Below the pieces are notes generated by a model. It did no database searches. It was not told where the DNA came from and saw only the letters and a list, made by a program, of their open reading frames with translations. This document shows positions 26,469 through 34,482 of a stretch of DNA of 64,000 bases, piece after piece. Made by a program: the position numbers and the translations under genes. Origin of the DNA: Rhodococcus sp. 4CII (GTDB lineage Bacteria > Actinomycetota > Actinomycetes > Mycobacteriales > Mycobacteriaceae); assembly GCF_014256275.1 (NCBI RefSeq), contig NZ_JACCFE010000002.1:4196001-4260000 (forward strand). Reading direction: 5' to 3'. How positions within the stretch are numbered: the stretch's first letter is position 1; every line of letters begins with the position of its first letter.

Positions 26469-27512
26469 ATGCGAACTGTATCGGTTGTCCTCGTGGGGCT
26501 CGGCAGCGTTGGCGTCGACGTTGGTCGGACGCTCAGCCGACGTGAGGACTGCGCCGTGGTGGGCGCGCTGGACATCCAGCCTGCACTGCATGGCCGCGGT
26601 GTCGGCGAGTTGCTCGGCGTGGGTAGCTCCAGAGGGGTCGTGGTCGGTTCAATCGACGCATTGCCGAAGGCGGACGTGGCGTTCGTCGCGACCACGTCGT
26701 TCGTCGAGCCGATCGAGCCGCTGGTCACGGACTTGCTTTCGCATGGTTACAACGTCGTGTCGATATGTGAGGAATTGGGGTATCCGGCGCACGCTCATCC
26801 CGAGTTCTCGGCGCGGGTCGACGAGGTAGCACGCGCAAACGGCCGCAGCGTGGTCGGCACCGGATGTAATCCAGGCATGTTGATGGACACCCTGCCGTTG
26901 CTGCTCAGCAGTTTGACTCAGCGCGTCGAGAGCGTGCAGATCGAGCGGGCCACCCAGATGGTGCACTACGGCCACATCCTCGGAAAGTTCGGTATCGGCC
27001 TGACCGAGTTGGAGTTCGTGCAGGCCCAGGACGAGGGGCGGGTCATCGGTCACGTCGGATTCACCGAGAGCATCGCCGCATTGGCGGCGGGACTGGGGTG
27101 GGTGCTGGACACGATCGAGGTCGACAGTCCGGCACCGGCATTTCTTACCGACAGTGAGCGGATCGGTGACAATGTCATTGTGGCGCCGGGAACAATTGCA
27201 GCGGTCCGCCATGCCGCCCGGGGGATTCGGGACGGCGAACCCCTCATCGAGGTCGCCGTCCATTTCGGCTTCTTCGAAGACGGCGATCCAGTCGTGCCCG
27301 GCGACCGGTGGCTGATCGAGGGTGAGGAGCAGACTCTCGAGTTCATCGCGCCACGTGGGCTGGACAGCCTGCAGTCGACTGTCGCGGTCGCGTCGAACGC
27401 GATCACGGCGATCGTCGACGCGGCGCCGGGCCTACGCACCATGGCCGATCTTCCGGTTGCGGCGGTCGCGTCGAAAGGTGCCCATCGAATCCAGTCCACG
27501 GCTGTGGCGTAG
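26469..27512 (+). CDS. DapB-like NAD(P)-dependent dehydrogenase (2,4-diaminopentanoate dehydrogenase type)
   Basis: 347 residues with a GAGAGAGAG site before the ATG. The N-terminal Rossmann motif is VLVGLGSVGVDVGR. The segment GTGCNPGMLMDTLPLLL is characteristic of the dihydrodipicolinate-reductase-like amine dehydrogenases that include 2,4-diaminopentanoate dehydrogenase of ornithine fermentation. The expected chemistry is oxidative deamination of an amine or reduction of an imine. In this cluster it could release ammonia from an intermediate. It is followed by a strong hairpin shared with the convergent imine-reductase-like gene. Confidence 0.8.
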   Translation: MRTVSVVLVGLGSVGVDVGRTLSRREDCAVVGALDIQPALHGRGVGELLGVGSSRGVVVGSIDALPKADVAFVATTSFVEPIEPLVTDLLSHGYNVVSICEELGYPAHAHPEFSARVDEVARANGRSVVGTGCNPGMLMDTLPLLLSSLTQRVESVQIERATQMVHYGHILGKFGIGLTELEFVQAQDEGRVIGHVGFTESIAALAAGLGWVLDTIEVDSPAPAFLTDSERIGDNVIVAPGTIAAVRHAARGIRDGEPLIEVAVHFGFFEDGDPVVPGDRWLIEGEEQTLEFIAPRGLDSLQSTVAVASNAITAIVDAAPGLRTMADLPVAAVASKGAHRIQSTAVA

Positions 27513-27549
27513 TACCTGCCCCGAGTTCGAACGAATCGATACCACTGCG

Positions 27550-27586
27550 GATGCCGTGCAGTTCCCGATCGGAACTGCACGGCATC
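27550..27586. terminator. Bidirectional hairpin, 16-bp perfect stem
   Basis: GATGCCGTGCAGTTCC at 27550-27565 pairs perfectly with 27571-27586 around the loop CGATC. It lies exactly between two convergent genes (stops at 27512 and 27591), so it can end transcripts from both sides. No T-run follows. Confidence 0.85.
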
Positions 27587-27590
27587 AGTG

Positions 27591-28465
27591 CTATTCGGCT
27601 GAGAGTTTGACGATCGCGGCGAGGTCCTCGTTCGCGAGGCCGGCGGCGACTGCCCGGTCGAACACACCGGTGGTTGCCCGAATCATGTTGGCCGGTCCGT
27701 GCGGTGCCATGGTGTCGAGGAAGGTCTGACCGCCTCCTGGTAGACGGTGAGTGTCGCCCGCTCGGTGGCGAAAGTGCCGGTGTCCAAGCGGTTCAGGATG
27801 TCGTGGATCTCCTCGGAGAACTGATCGAGGGTGTGTGGCAGTAGGGACCGGAGCGCGTCGGTGCTGACACCGGCGTTGCCCATGTACCGGGCCGCCTCGA
27901 TGAACGCCACCATGCTGGACATGTAGAAGGCGCCGACCAAGCCGGCGTCCATGACGTTGGCGGCGCCGTGGACGGTGCCGACATGCAGTGCCCCTCCGGC
28001 CAGCCCCCGAACGATGTCGCTGTGCGCCGTCCAGAGTTGCTCGGGGCCGGCGACCAGGATACGGGCCTCGGCGCTGCCGATCTGCTCGGGGAAGCAGAGG
28101 ATTGCGCCGTCCAGATACGGCACGCCGTGTTCGGCCGTCCACGCCGCGAGTTCGTTGGCCTCGTCGGGTAAGCCGCTCGTCAGATTCAAGATCGTGCCGG
28201 CGACCCGGGCGGGGTCGATCTGTGTGAGCAGGGCGCGGACGTCGTCGGTCGTGCTGACACAGACGATGGTCAGGTCGGCGTTCTCGAACGCCGACCTGAC
28301 TTCGGTGAGGACGGTGGCGCCTGCATCGACCAGTCGCATGGCGCGCTCCGGGCTGCGATTCCATACTGCGACCGAATACTGCTTCGCGAGCGCAACCCGG
28401 GCTATCGCGGACCCCATGTTTCCGCAACCGATCACGGCCACATCGAGTTGATTCGTCACATCCAT
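27591..28465 (-). pseudogene. Imine-reductase-like NAD(P)-binding protein with a frameshift
   Basis: From the ATG at 28465 (GAGGAG 7 bases upstream) the frame reads a good Rossmann start, LDVAVIGCGNMGSAIARVAL, and continues through YLDGAILCFPEQIGSAEARI to TLTVYQEAV near 27735. There the original frame runs into nonsense and stops at 27683, while a different frame continues with QTFLDTMAPHGPANMIRA and DRAVAAGLANEDLAAIV to a stop at 27591. One missing base near 27733 explains this. Joined, it would have about 291 residues, close to the 293 of the paralogue at 38706. It belongs to the 6-phosphogluconate dehydrogenase-like/imine reductase family. Either a real recent lesion or a sequencing error. 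Confidence 0.75.
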
Positions 28466-28595
28466 GCGCACACTCCTCTTGTCAACCGAACAGAACAGAC
28501 GAAACAAGTCTTTGTCCCGCGGGCGGAGCCGCCCCGATCGGGAACTCGCCTCGGCCCCGCCGGCTTCGGAGGTCGCCGGAGCGCCGCTGGGCGCA

Positions 28596-30050
28596 CTAGG
28601 CGAACTGAAGCACCCCATCGTCGGGATCGGCGCCGAGGATCTCCTTGGTGAGCTCGTGTACCTGCGGGTTCAGCCACGGGAGCCGATCGCCCTGCGACGG
28701 CATGTGATCCAGGTACCGCAGGAAGTATCCCGAGGTCACGCCGGTCATCCAGGGATCGCGGGGCATGTTCTCCTCGCCGGGACGCAACACCGGGGTCACC
28801 GACTTGGCGCCCAGCTTGTCCATTGTGGTGAGCAGTGAACTCCAGAACTGGTTGACCAGTTCGAGTCGCAGCGTCCACGACGAGTTCAGATAACCGTGTG
28901 CCTGCACCAGGTTGGGGACGCCGCTGAACGCGACACCCTTGTAGGTGTAGGTAGTGCTGAAGTCGACCGGGTGCCCGTCGACGGTGAACGCAACCTTGCC
29001 GAGTGTGCACAGGTTCAGTCCGGTGGCGGTGACGATGATGTCGGCCTCCACCATTTCGCCGGACTCCATTCGGATGCCGTGCTCGGTGAACTCGGCGATG
29101 GATCCGGTCGCCACGTCGGCCCGGCCGGCCTTGATCGCTTCGAAGAGGTCGCCGTTTGGGACCAGGCACAGGCGCTGATCCCACGGTTCGTAGGACGGGG
29201 TGAAGTGCTTCTCACGAAACTCGGATCCGACGATCGCGTCGATCGCGTCGAACAGCGGCTTCTTGAACTCGTCAGGATGCTTGCGTGCGAACTGATAGTT
29301 GATCTGTTGCTGTTCCAAGTTGCGCAGGCGGACCGCGTCGAACGCGGCCTCGTCGCCGATTTCCGCACGCAACGTGATGGCGTCCTCGTCGACGTCGCTG
29401 TCGATCGCGACGTACGACGGCGAACGCTGCACCATCGTGACCTTGGTGGCGGTGCCGGCCATCGCCGGGATCAGCGTGATGGCCGTGGCACCGGAACCGA
29501 TGACGGCCACTTTCTTGTCGGCGTAGTCGAGATCCTCCGGCCATTCTTGAGGGTGGACGATCGGGCCCTCGAAGTTCTCCTCGCCCGGGAATCGTGGTCG
29601 GTAGCCGTTCTCGTTGTCGTAGTAGCCCGAGGCCATGTACAGGAACGAGCACGTGATCGTTTCGTATCCGGCGGACGACCCGACCTGCACCGTCCAGGTG
29701 CTGCTCTCGCTGGACCAATCTGCGCTCAGCACACGATGATCGACGCGAATGAAGGGACGCAGATGATGCTCCTCGACCGCCTCGTCGAGGTATGCGAGGA
29801 TGGTTTCCCCGGCCGCGATCGTCTTCTCGTCCCGCCACGGCTTGAAGCTGTAGCCGAGGGTGAACATGTCGCTGTCGGACCGGATGCCCGGGTACCGGAA
29901 CAGGTCCCAGGTGCCACCGAGGTTGTCGCGCTTCTCGAGCATGACGAAAGTCCGCTCGGGATGGGTGGTGCGCAGTTCGACCGCGGCGGCGATGCCGGAA
30001 AGTCCCGCTCCCACGATTACGACGTCGACGTGCGAATTTGTTGGCTCCAT
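28596..30050 (-). CDS. Flavin-containing monooxygenase, Baeyer-Villiger/EthA-like
   Basis: 484 residues. The FAD fingerprint VIVGAGLSGIAAAVEL is at the N-terminus, the BVMO-type GGTWDLFRYPGIRSDSDM follows, and the NADPH site is VIGSGATAITLIPAM. The FxGxxxHxxxWP monooxygenase fingerprint is seen in NFEGPIVHPQEWPED. EthA-like enzymes insert oxygen into ketones or oxidise sulfur and nitrogen atoms. In an amine pathway N-oxidation is possible, but substrate class cannot be read from sequence. It starts divergently from the gamma-glutamyl operon across a gap with shared operator motifs, implying co-regulation. Confidence 0.9.
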   Translation of the reverse strand: MEPTNSHVDVVIVGAGLSGIAAAVELRTTHPERTFVMLEKRDNLGGTWDLFRYPGIRSDSDMFTLGYSFKPWRDEKTIAAGETILAYLDEAVEEHHLRPFIRVDHRVLSADWSSESSTWTVQVGSSAGYETITCSFLYMASGYYDNENGYRPRFPGEENFEGPIVHPQEWPEDLDYADKKVAVIGSGATAITLIPAMAGTATKVTMVQRSPSYVAIDSDVDEDAITLRAEIGDEAAFDAVRLRNLEQQQINYQFARKHPDEFKKPLFDAIDAIVGSEFREKHFTPSYEPWDQRLCLVPNGDLFEAIKAGRADVATGSIAEFTEHGIRMESGEMVEADIIVTATGLNLCTLGKVAFTVDGHPVDFSTTYTYKGVAFSGVPNLVQAHGYLNSSWTLRLELVNQFWSSLLTTMDKLGAKSVTPVLRPGEENMPRDPWMTGVTSGYFLRYLDHMPSQGDRLPWLNPQVHELTKEILGADPDDGVLQFA

Positions 30051-30440
30051 GAAGTCACTCCCTACCGAACGGGCCGGCCGTTACTGATGTCAGTTGGGTT
30101 GTTGTCGGGGCTCGATCGGATGCCACGGGGCGTGCTGCCGGCCGTGGAGCACCCGTATCTGAACCGAGGCAAAAATCTATTGACCTAATCAAATGATCTG
30201 ACTAACTAGTTTGCAGTAGGAACGGCATCCGCGTCAACAGTGCGAGCCGAATCGTAGCGCCGCGAACAGTCCGTTCGTCGATTTGACCTGCAATTTCCGT
30301 GGGCGGGGTCGCGCAACCGGGTCGGTGAACGAGTCGCGACCCGGCGAATGACCCTTGACGTCACCGGTGACACCCGCCACACTACTGATCATATGACTTA
30401 GGCAGAGGTCTTGGTCAGTCTTTGAAAGGAGGTCGAGTAG
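30051..30440. promoter_or_regulatory. Divergent promoter region with two cluster-type operator motifs
   Basis: No gene in these 390 bases. Near the flavin monooxygenase start, 30176-30205 carries CTATTGACCTAATCAA and CAAATGATCTGAC. At 30385-30404, 37 bases before the first gene of the gamma-glutamyl operon, is CTGATCATATGACTTAGGCA. Both align with the inverted repeat at 23610-23648; the second matches it at 18 of 20 positions. One regulator probably acts on both promoters. Confidence 0.65.
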
Positions 30441-31058
30441 GTGAGTTCTCTGACTGCAGAAGATGTGCTGGTCGCGGTCGAGCCGGATCCGACGCCGCTG
30501 GTGTTGTCGGTGGCGCGGACGCTGAGGGCCAGCGCCGAGGTTCCCGAGTTGCGCGCGCTGATCGGCGGCACTACCGGGACGGTGGCGCTGAAGTCGGTCG
30601 CCGATCCGCAGGCGGTGACGCTCGATTTCGTCGACGGTCGCGTTCACGTGAGGCACGGAGTCGCCGGCGGTGTCGAGCCTCTCCAACTGCACTTCTACCC
30701 GGAATACACGGTCGTCGGAGGAGGTGAGCTCGGGGAGGCGGTCGGCCGGCTGCTCTCGCCGCCGCTGCCGGACTGGAATGTCGCTGCGCAGAAGTTCTGG
30801 GAACTCAACGCAGACTCGGCTGGATTCCCCGAGCAGCTGGTCATCGTGTGCACCGACGACGACGAGCGTGTCGTCTTCGGTGACGGCGGGGCCACTTTCG
30901 AGATCCACGGATCGGCTGAGTCATTGTCTGCAGTCCTCAGCGGCTGGTTCGATTCATTTCTCATCGCACTGGGTGTCGGTGCCGTCACGATGGTCGGCTC
31001 GGCTGCGCAGGTCTCTGTGATGTGCGGTGCACACTGGAAGGTGCGGTTCAATGGCTGA
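30441..31058 (+). CDS. Unknown protein, possibly SCP2-like; first gene of the gamma-glutamyl operon
   Basis: 205 residues from a GTG at 30441 with AGGAGG 8 bases upstream. I do not recognise the family with certainty. Two alpha/beta modules can be seen. The first (VLSVARTLRASAEVPELRAL, then PQAVTLDFVDGRVHVRHG) resembles a sterol-carrier-type SCP2 fold. The second (LVIVCTDDDERVVFGDGGAT, ending AQVSVMCGAHWKVRFNG) could be a repeat of it. No signal peptide or membrane helix is evident. The stop overlaps the ligase start by 8 bases, so it is made together with the gamma-glutamyl ligase and may be a substrate-binding or accessory subunit. Confidence 0.65.
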   Translation: MSSLTAEDVLVAVEPDPTPLVLSVARTLRASAEVPELRALIGGTTGTVALKSVADPQAVTLDFVDGRVHVRHGVAGGVEPLQLHFYPEYTVVGGGELGEAVGRLLSPPLPDWNVAAQKFWELNADSAGFPEQLVIVCTDDDERVVFGDGGATFEIHGSAESLSAVLSGWFDSFLIALGVGAVTMVGSAAQVSVMCGAHWKVRFNG

Positions 31059-32421
31059 AACAACGAGTGCCCGGGTCCGGCGGTGGCTGGACGAGCGGGC
31101 CATCACGTCGATTCGAATCGAGGCGACGAACCTCGACGGGACGTTCGTGGGAAAGTCGATTTCCCCGAAGAAGTTCCTGAGCGGACTCGAGACGGGATTT
31201 CCGTTCGCCGATGTCGTCCTCGGCAACGATCTCGGTAACTTTCCCCAGTTCGGTTTCGCCTTTCCGGAGTGGCGCGGCGATCTGCTGGACATCTTCCTGC
31301 GTCCCGACCTGAGTACGCTGATCGAATGGGAGCCTGGCAAGGCATCCGTCATCGGCGACTTCTGGACCAAGACCGGCGCCCCGGTGTCGGTATGTCCGCG
31401 GAACCTCTTGCGCAAGGTGGAGCGGCAGGCTGCTGAAGAGGGCTACTCGGTGAAGGCGGCGATCGAGATCGAAGCGACCCTCTTCGAGGAGTCGGTTCAC
31501 GAAGCGCGCCGCAAGGGATACAAGGATCTGACCCCGCTCGGCGGTCTGGCCGGCTCAGCCTATGTGCACGCCAAGTCCGGCGATTGGTGGCAGTTCCTGG
31601 ACCGAGTGCAGCACCGTTTGGAAGAGCTGGGACTGGAGTGGGAGGCGTGTAACGACGAGGCGGCCGTCGGTCAGATCGAGATCAACGTCGCCGTCGCCGA
31701 CATCGTCACCACGGCCGACAACTGGGCCCGGACCCGACAGGTCGTTCGTGAGGTCGCGAACGAGCTGGGTCGGTCGGTGACGTTCATCGCCAAGTGGTCC
31801 GACGCGTGGGGCCAGGCTTCGCATCTGAACATCTCGTTGGCGAACGAGGACGGCAACGCGTTCTTCGCCGAGGACGGACCGTCCGACGTGATGCGAAACT
31901 TCATCGGCGGCGTCGTGCAAACCATGCCCGGGGCAACCTCGCTGGCACTGCCGTTCATGACCTCTTACCGGCGGCAGATTCCGCTGGAAGGCCCGCCCAC
32001 GACCGTCACCTGGGGCATCGACAACAAGACCACCGCCGTCCGTGCGGTGACCCGTCACCCGAAGTACTCGCGCATCGAATACCGGACGCCGGGAGCAGAT
32101 TCCAACGCGTACCTGGTGGCTGCGGCGGTGCTGGGAGCCGGACTCCACGGTGTCGTCAACGGCGTCGAGCCGCCTGCCCCGTTCGTCGGCATGGCCTGGT
32201 GCAACCCGGCCGCCACCGAGACGCTGCCGCACACGATCACCCGCGCCGCCGATGCGCTCGCAGCCGACAAGGCACTGGCCCAGGTACTCGGGCAGGAATT
32301 CGTCGACTACTGGATCGGAACCCGACGCTGGGAATGGCTGGCGTTCCACACCATGGGTGGCGGCGACCCCGACTGCGGGATCACCGACTGGGAACTCAAC
32401 CGCTACTTCGAACTCGTATGA
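31051..32421 (+). CDS. Glutamine-synthetase-like gamma-glutamyl-amine ligase
   Basis: 456 residues from the ATG at 31051. The GS beta-grasp region comes first (ITSIRIEATNLDGTFVGKSI), then the catalytic barrel: KAAIEIEATLFEES (Glu pair), EAAVGQIEINVAVAD, SHLNISLANEDGNAF (histidine region), LPFMTSYRRQIP and the arginine-rich RIEYRTPGADSNAYLVAA. It is the group that ligates glutamate to an organic amine rather than ammonia (PuuA, IpuC and GlnA3/GlnA4-type relatives). ATP-dependent gamma-glutamylation would protect and activate the amine of the pathway. It is coupled to the next gene by an ATGA overlap. Confidence 0.87.
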   Translation: MAETTSARVRRWLDERAITSIRIEATNLDGTFVGKSISPKKFLSGLETGFPFADVVLGNDLGNFPQFGFAFPEWRGDLLDIFLRPDLSTLIEWEPGKASVIGDFWTKTGAPVSVCPRNLLRKVERQAAEEGYSVKAAIEIEATLFEESVHEARRKGYKDLTPLGGLAGSAYVHAKSGDWWQFLDRVQHRLEELGLEWEACNDEAAVGQIEINVAVADIVTTADNWARTRQVVREVANELGRSVTFIAKWSDAWGQASHLNISLANEDGNAFFAEDGPSDVMRNFIGGVVQTMPGATSLALPFMTSYRRQIPLEGPPTTVTWGIDNKTTAVRAVTRHPKYSRIEYRTPGADSNAYLVAAAVLGAGLHGVVNGVEPPAPFVGMAWCNPAATETLPHTITRAADALAADKALAQVLGQEFVDYWIGTRRWEWLAFHTMGGGDPDCGITDWELNRYFELV

Positions 32422-33530
32422 GCACGCGTATCAAGGCGGCAGTGCTCAACGCCGCGCCAGGTACGTTGGATATCGAAGAGCTGGTCATCGACGACCCCGA
32501 ACCCGACGAGGTGCTGGTCCGGATCGCGTACGCCGGTCTGTGTCATTCGGACCTGCACGAGATGGATGGAACCTTCGAGTCCGACACGCCGATCGTGCTC
32601 GGCCACGAGGCGGTGGGCGAAGTCGTCGAGGTCGGAAGCGCTGTGACGGAGTTCGGTCCAGGGGACACCGTCGTGACCTGTCTGTCGGTGTACTGCGGGT
32701 CGTGCGAATTCTGCCTGGCCGGGCAGCAGACCCTGTGCGCGCGTCGGGCGGAGTTGCAGCAGGGCCGCGCCCGGCCCCGTCTGACGAACAGTCAGGGGGC
32801 GGCGGTGCGCGCCACTGCCGGGATCGGTGGTTTCGCCGAGATGGCACTGGTCCACAAGAACAGCGTCGTCGGGATCGCGCCGGGGGTACGTCTGCAAACG
32901 GCGAGTGTGCTCGGCTGCGCGGTGACCACCGGGATGGGCTCGGTGCTGCAGAGCGCCTGCGTTCGTCCGGGGCAGACTGTCGCGGTGATCGGGCTCGGCG
33001 GAATCGGATTCTCCGCGGTGCAGGCCGCCCGGCTGGCCGGCGCGGCTCAGATCATCGGCGTGGACGTCGTGCCGGAAAAACTGGAGCAGGCCAAGTTCTT
33101 TGGAGCAACGAACGTGGTGAATGCCCGCGAGACCGACCCGGTCGCGGCGGTGCGGGCGCTGACCAGCGGCGGCACCGACCACGCGTTCGAGGCGGTCGGC
33201 TCCGGGGCCACCGCAGGGCAGGCGTTCGCGATGCTGCGACCGGGCGGCGTGGCCACGGTGATGGGCATGATCCCGGATTCGCATTCGATTCCACTTCGTG
33301 GATCCGAACTCTTCATGCAGGAAAAGAGCTTGCGCGGGTCGTTCATGGGATCGAACCACTTCAAGGTGGATATCCCCATGTATCTGCAGTTCGCACGGGC
33401 GGGACTGTTGCAGCTCGACGAGCTGGTCACCGCAGAATACTCACTCGAAACGATCAACGAAGGGTTCTCTGCCCTGGCATCAGGCAGGGAAATCCGCGTT
33501 GTCGCACGAATCGGGAAGGAGTCGACATGA
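32418..33530 (+). CDS. Zn-dependent alcohol dehydrogenase (MDR family)
   Basis: 370 residues from the ATG at 32418, overlapping the ligase stop (ATGA). Catalytic zinc ligands are in GLCHSDLHEM and LGHEAVGEVVE, and the structural zinc lobe has four cysteines in YCGSCEFCLAGQQTLC. The NAD motif is GLGGIGFSAVQAARLAGA. Lying between a gamma-glutamyl ligase and a gamma-glutamyl hydrolase, it most simply oxidises the alcohol of a gamma-glutamyl amino alcohol to the aldehyde, for the aldehyde dehydrogenase at 36938 to finish. That ordering is inferred. Confidence 0.9.
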   Translation: MSTRIKAAVLNAAPGTLDIEELVIDDPEPDEVLVRIAYAGLCHSDLHEMDGTFESDTPIVLGHEAVGEVVEVGSAVTEFGPGDTVVTCLSVYCGSCEFCLAGQQTLCARRAELQQGRARPRLTNSQGAAVRATAGIGGFAEMALVHKNSVVGIAPGVRLQTASVLGCAVTTGMGSVLQSACVRPGQTVAVIGLGGIGFSAVQAARLAGAAQIIGVDVVPEKLEQAKFFGATNVVNARETDPVAAVRALTSGGTDHAFEAVGSGATAGQAFAMLRPGGVATVMGMIPDSHSIPLRGSELFMQEKSLRGSFMGSNHFKVDIPMYLQFARAGLLQLDELVTAEYSLETINEGFSALASGREIRVVARIGKEST

Positions 33531-34309
33531 GACCACTCATCGGTATCACGGGCCGTTGCTATCGGCTGGAAATGGTGGCCGGTACATCGCCCCGCTTCAC
33601 CGATCGGTTGACGAACTCCTTCTTCACCGACTTCGACCGGTGCGTGGCCGAAGCCGGAGGCATTCCGGTCAACCTTCCGTTCGTGTCGAGTTCGACCGGT
33701 GTGGCCGACAGGCTGGACGGGTTGATCGTGACGGGCGGACAGGACGTGCACCCGTCGCGCTGGGGTGGCATGCAGCCGGTCGACCCGGATGCCGATCCGC
33801 GCCGGAACATCGACGTCATCGACTTCGAGCGGGACCAGTACGAGGCCGATCTGATTGCCGATGCGCTGTCTCTGGGCATCCCCATTATCGGCGTGTGCCG
33901 CGGGCATCAGCTGCTGAACGCCGTCCTCGGCGGAACGCTGATCGAGGACATCGAGGAAACGTCAATCGTGCATTCTTCACCGAAGGCTGCCCCCTACGCC
34001 GGTGACGACAAGCATGTCGTCGAATTTTCCTCTGGCAGTGTCGGACGCCAGATCTACGGTGCCCATCGAACATCGAACTCATGGCACCATCAGGCGGTCG
34101 ACCTGCCCGGTGTCGGACTCACGGTCACCGGCCGAGCCACCGATGGAATTGCAGAGATGATCGAGCTGAGTGGCCGACCGGTTGTCGGCGTCCAGTGGCA
34201 CCCCGAATGGCAAACCGAGCGTGACCCGATCTTCGATTGGCTCATCGAACGGTGCACGTGGACCATGGACGAGCGCCAAAAGGGCCAACAGGACAGGAAG
34301 GTCGGTTAA
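33527..34309 (+). CDS. PuuD-like gamma-glutamyl hydrolase (class I glutamine amidotransferase fold)
   Basis: 260 residues from the ATG at 33527 with AAGGAG 5 bases upstream and an ATGA overlap with the dehydrogenase. The nucleophile is Cys124 in GVCRGHQLLNAVLGG, and the His225/Glu227 pair is in GVQWHPEWQ. The N-terminal RPLIGITGRC and LIVTGGQDVHPSRWG are typical of peptidase C26 gamma-glutamyl-GABA hydrolases. It would release glutamate from the oxidised gamma-glutamyl product, closing a glutamate-recycling loop opened by the ligase two genes upstream. Confidence 0.9.
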   Translation: MRPLIGITGRCYRLEMVAGTSPRFTDRLTNSFFTDFDRCVAEAGGIPVNLPFVSSSTGVADRLDGLIVTGGQDVHPSRWGGMQPVDPDADPRRNIDVIDFERDQYEADLIADALSLGIPIIGVCRGHQLLNAVLGGTLIEDIEETSIVHSSPKAAPYAGDDKHVVEFSSGSVGRQIYGAHRTSNSWHHQAVDLPGVGLTVTGRATDGIAEMIELSGRPVVGVQWHPEWQTERDPIFDWLIERCTWTMDERQKGQQDRKVG

Positions 34310-34411
34310 CTCTCGGATCCGAGTTTCGGTCGAAATCGGCCTAGTCCACCACTGGATATGGTCAAGCGATTACACATGTTATGAGTCCCCGCACCCCAAA
34401 GGTGGTGCAAG

Positions 34412-34451
34412 CCAGCCCGTGTCGACAATCGTCTCGACAGGTTCGGGCTGG
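34412..34451 (+). other. Hairpin in the leader of the aminotransferase gene
   Basis: CCAGCCCG (34412-34419) pairs with 34444-34451 and TGTCGA (34420-34425) pairs with 34434-34439; a GGTT bulge lies on the 3' side and the loop is 8 bases. It ends 31 bases before the aminotransferase ATG. It could terminate the upstream operon or act in the leader; no T-run is present. Confidence 0.5.
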
Positions 34452-34482
34452 AGTTCAGTTACACGAGGAGTTGTCACCGGGT

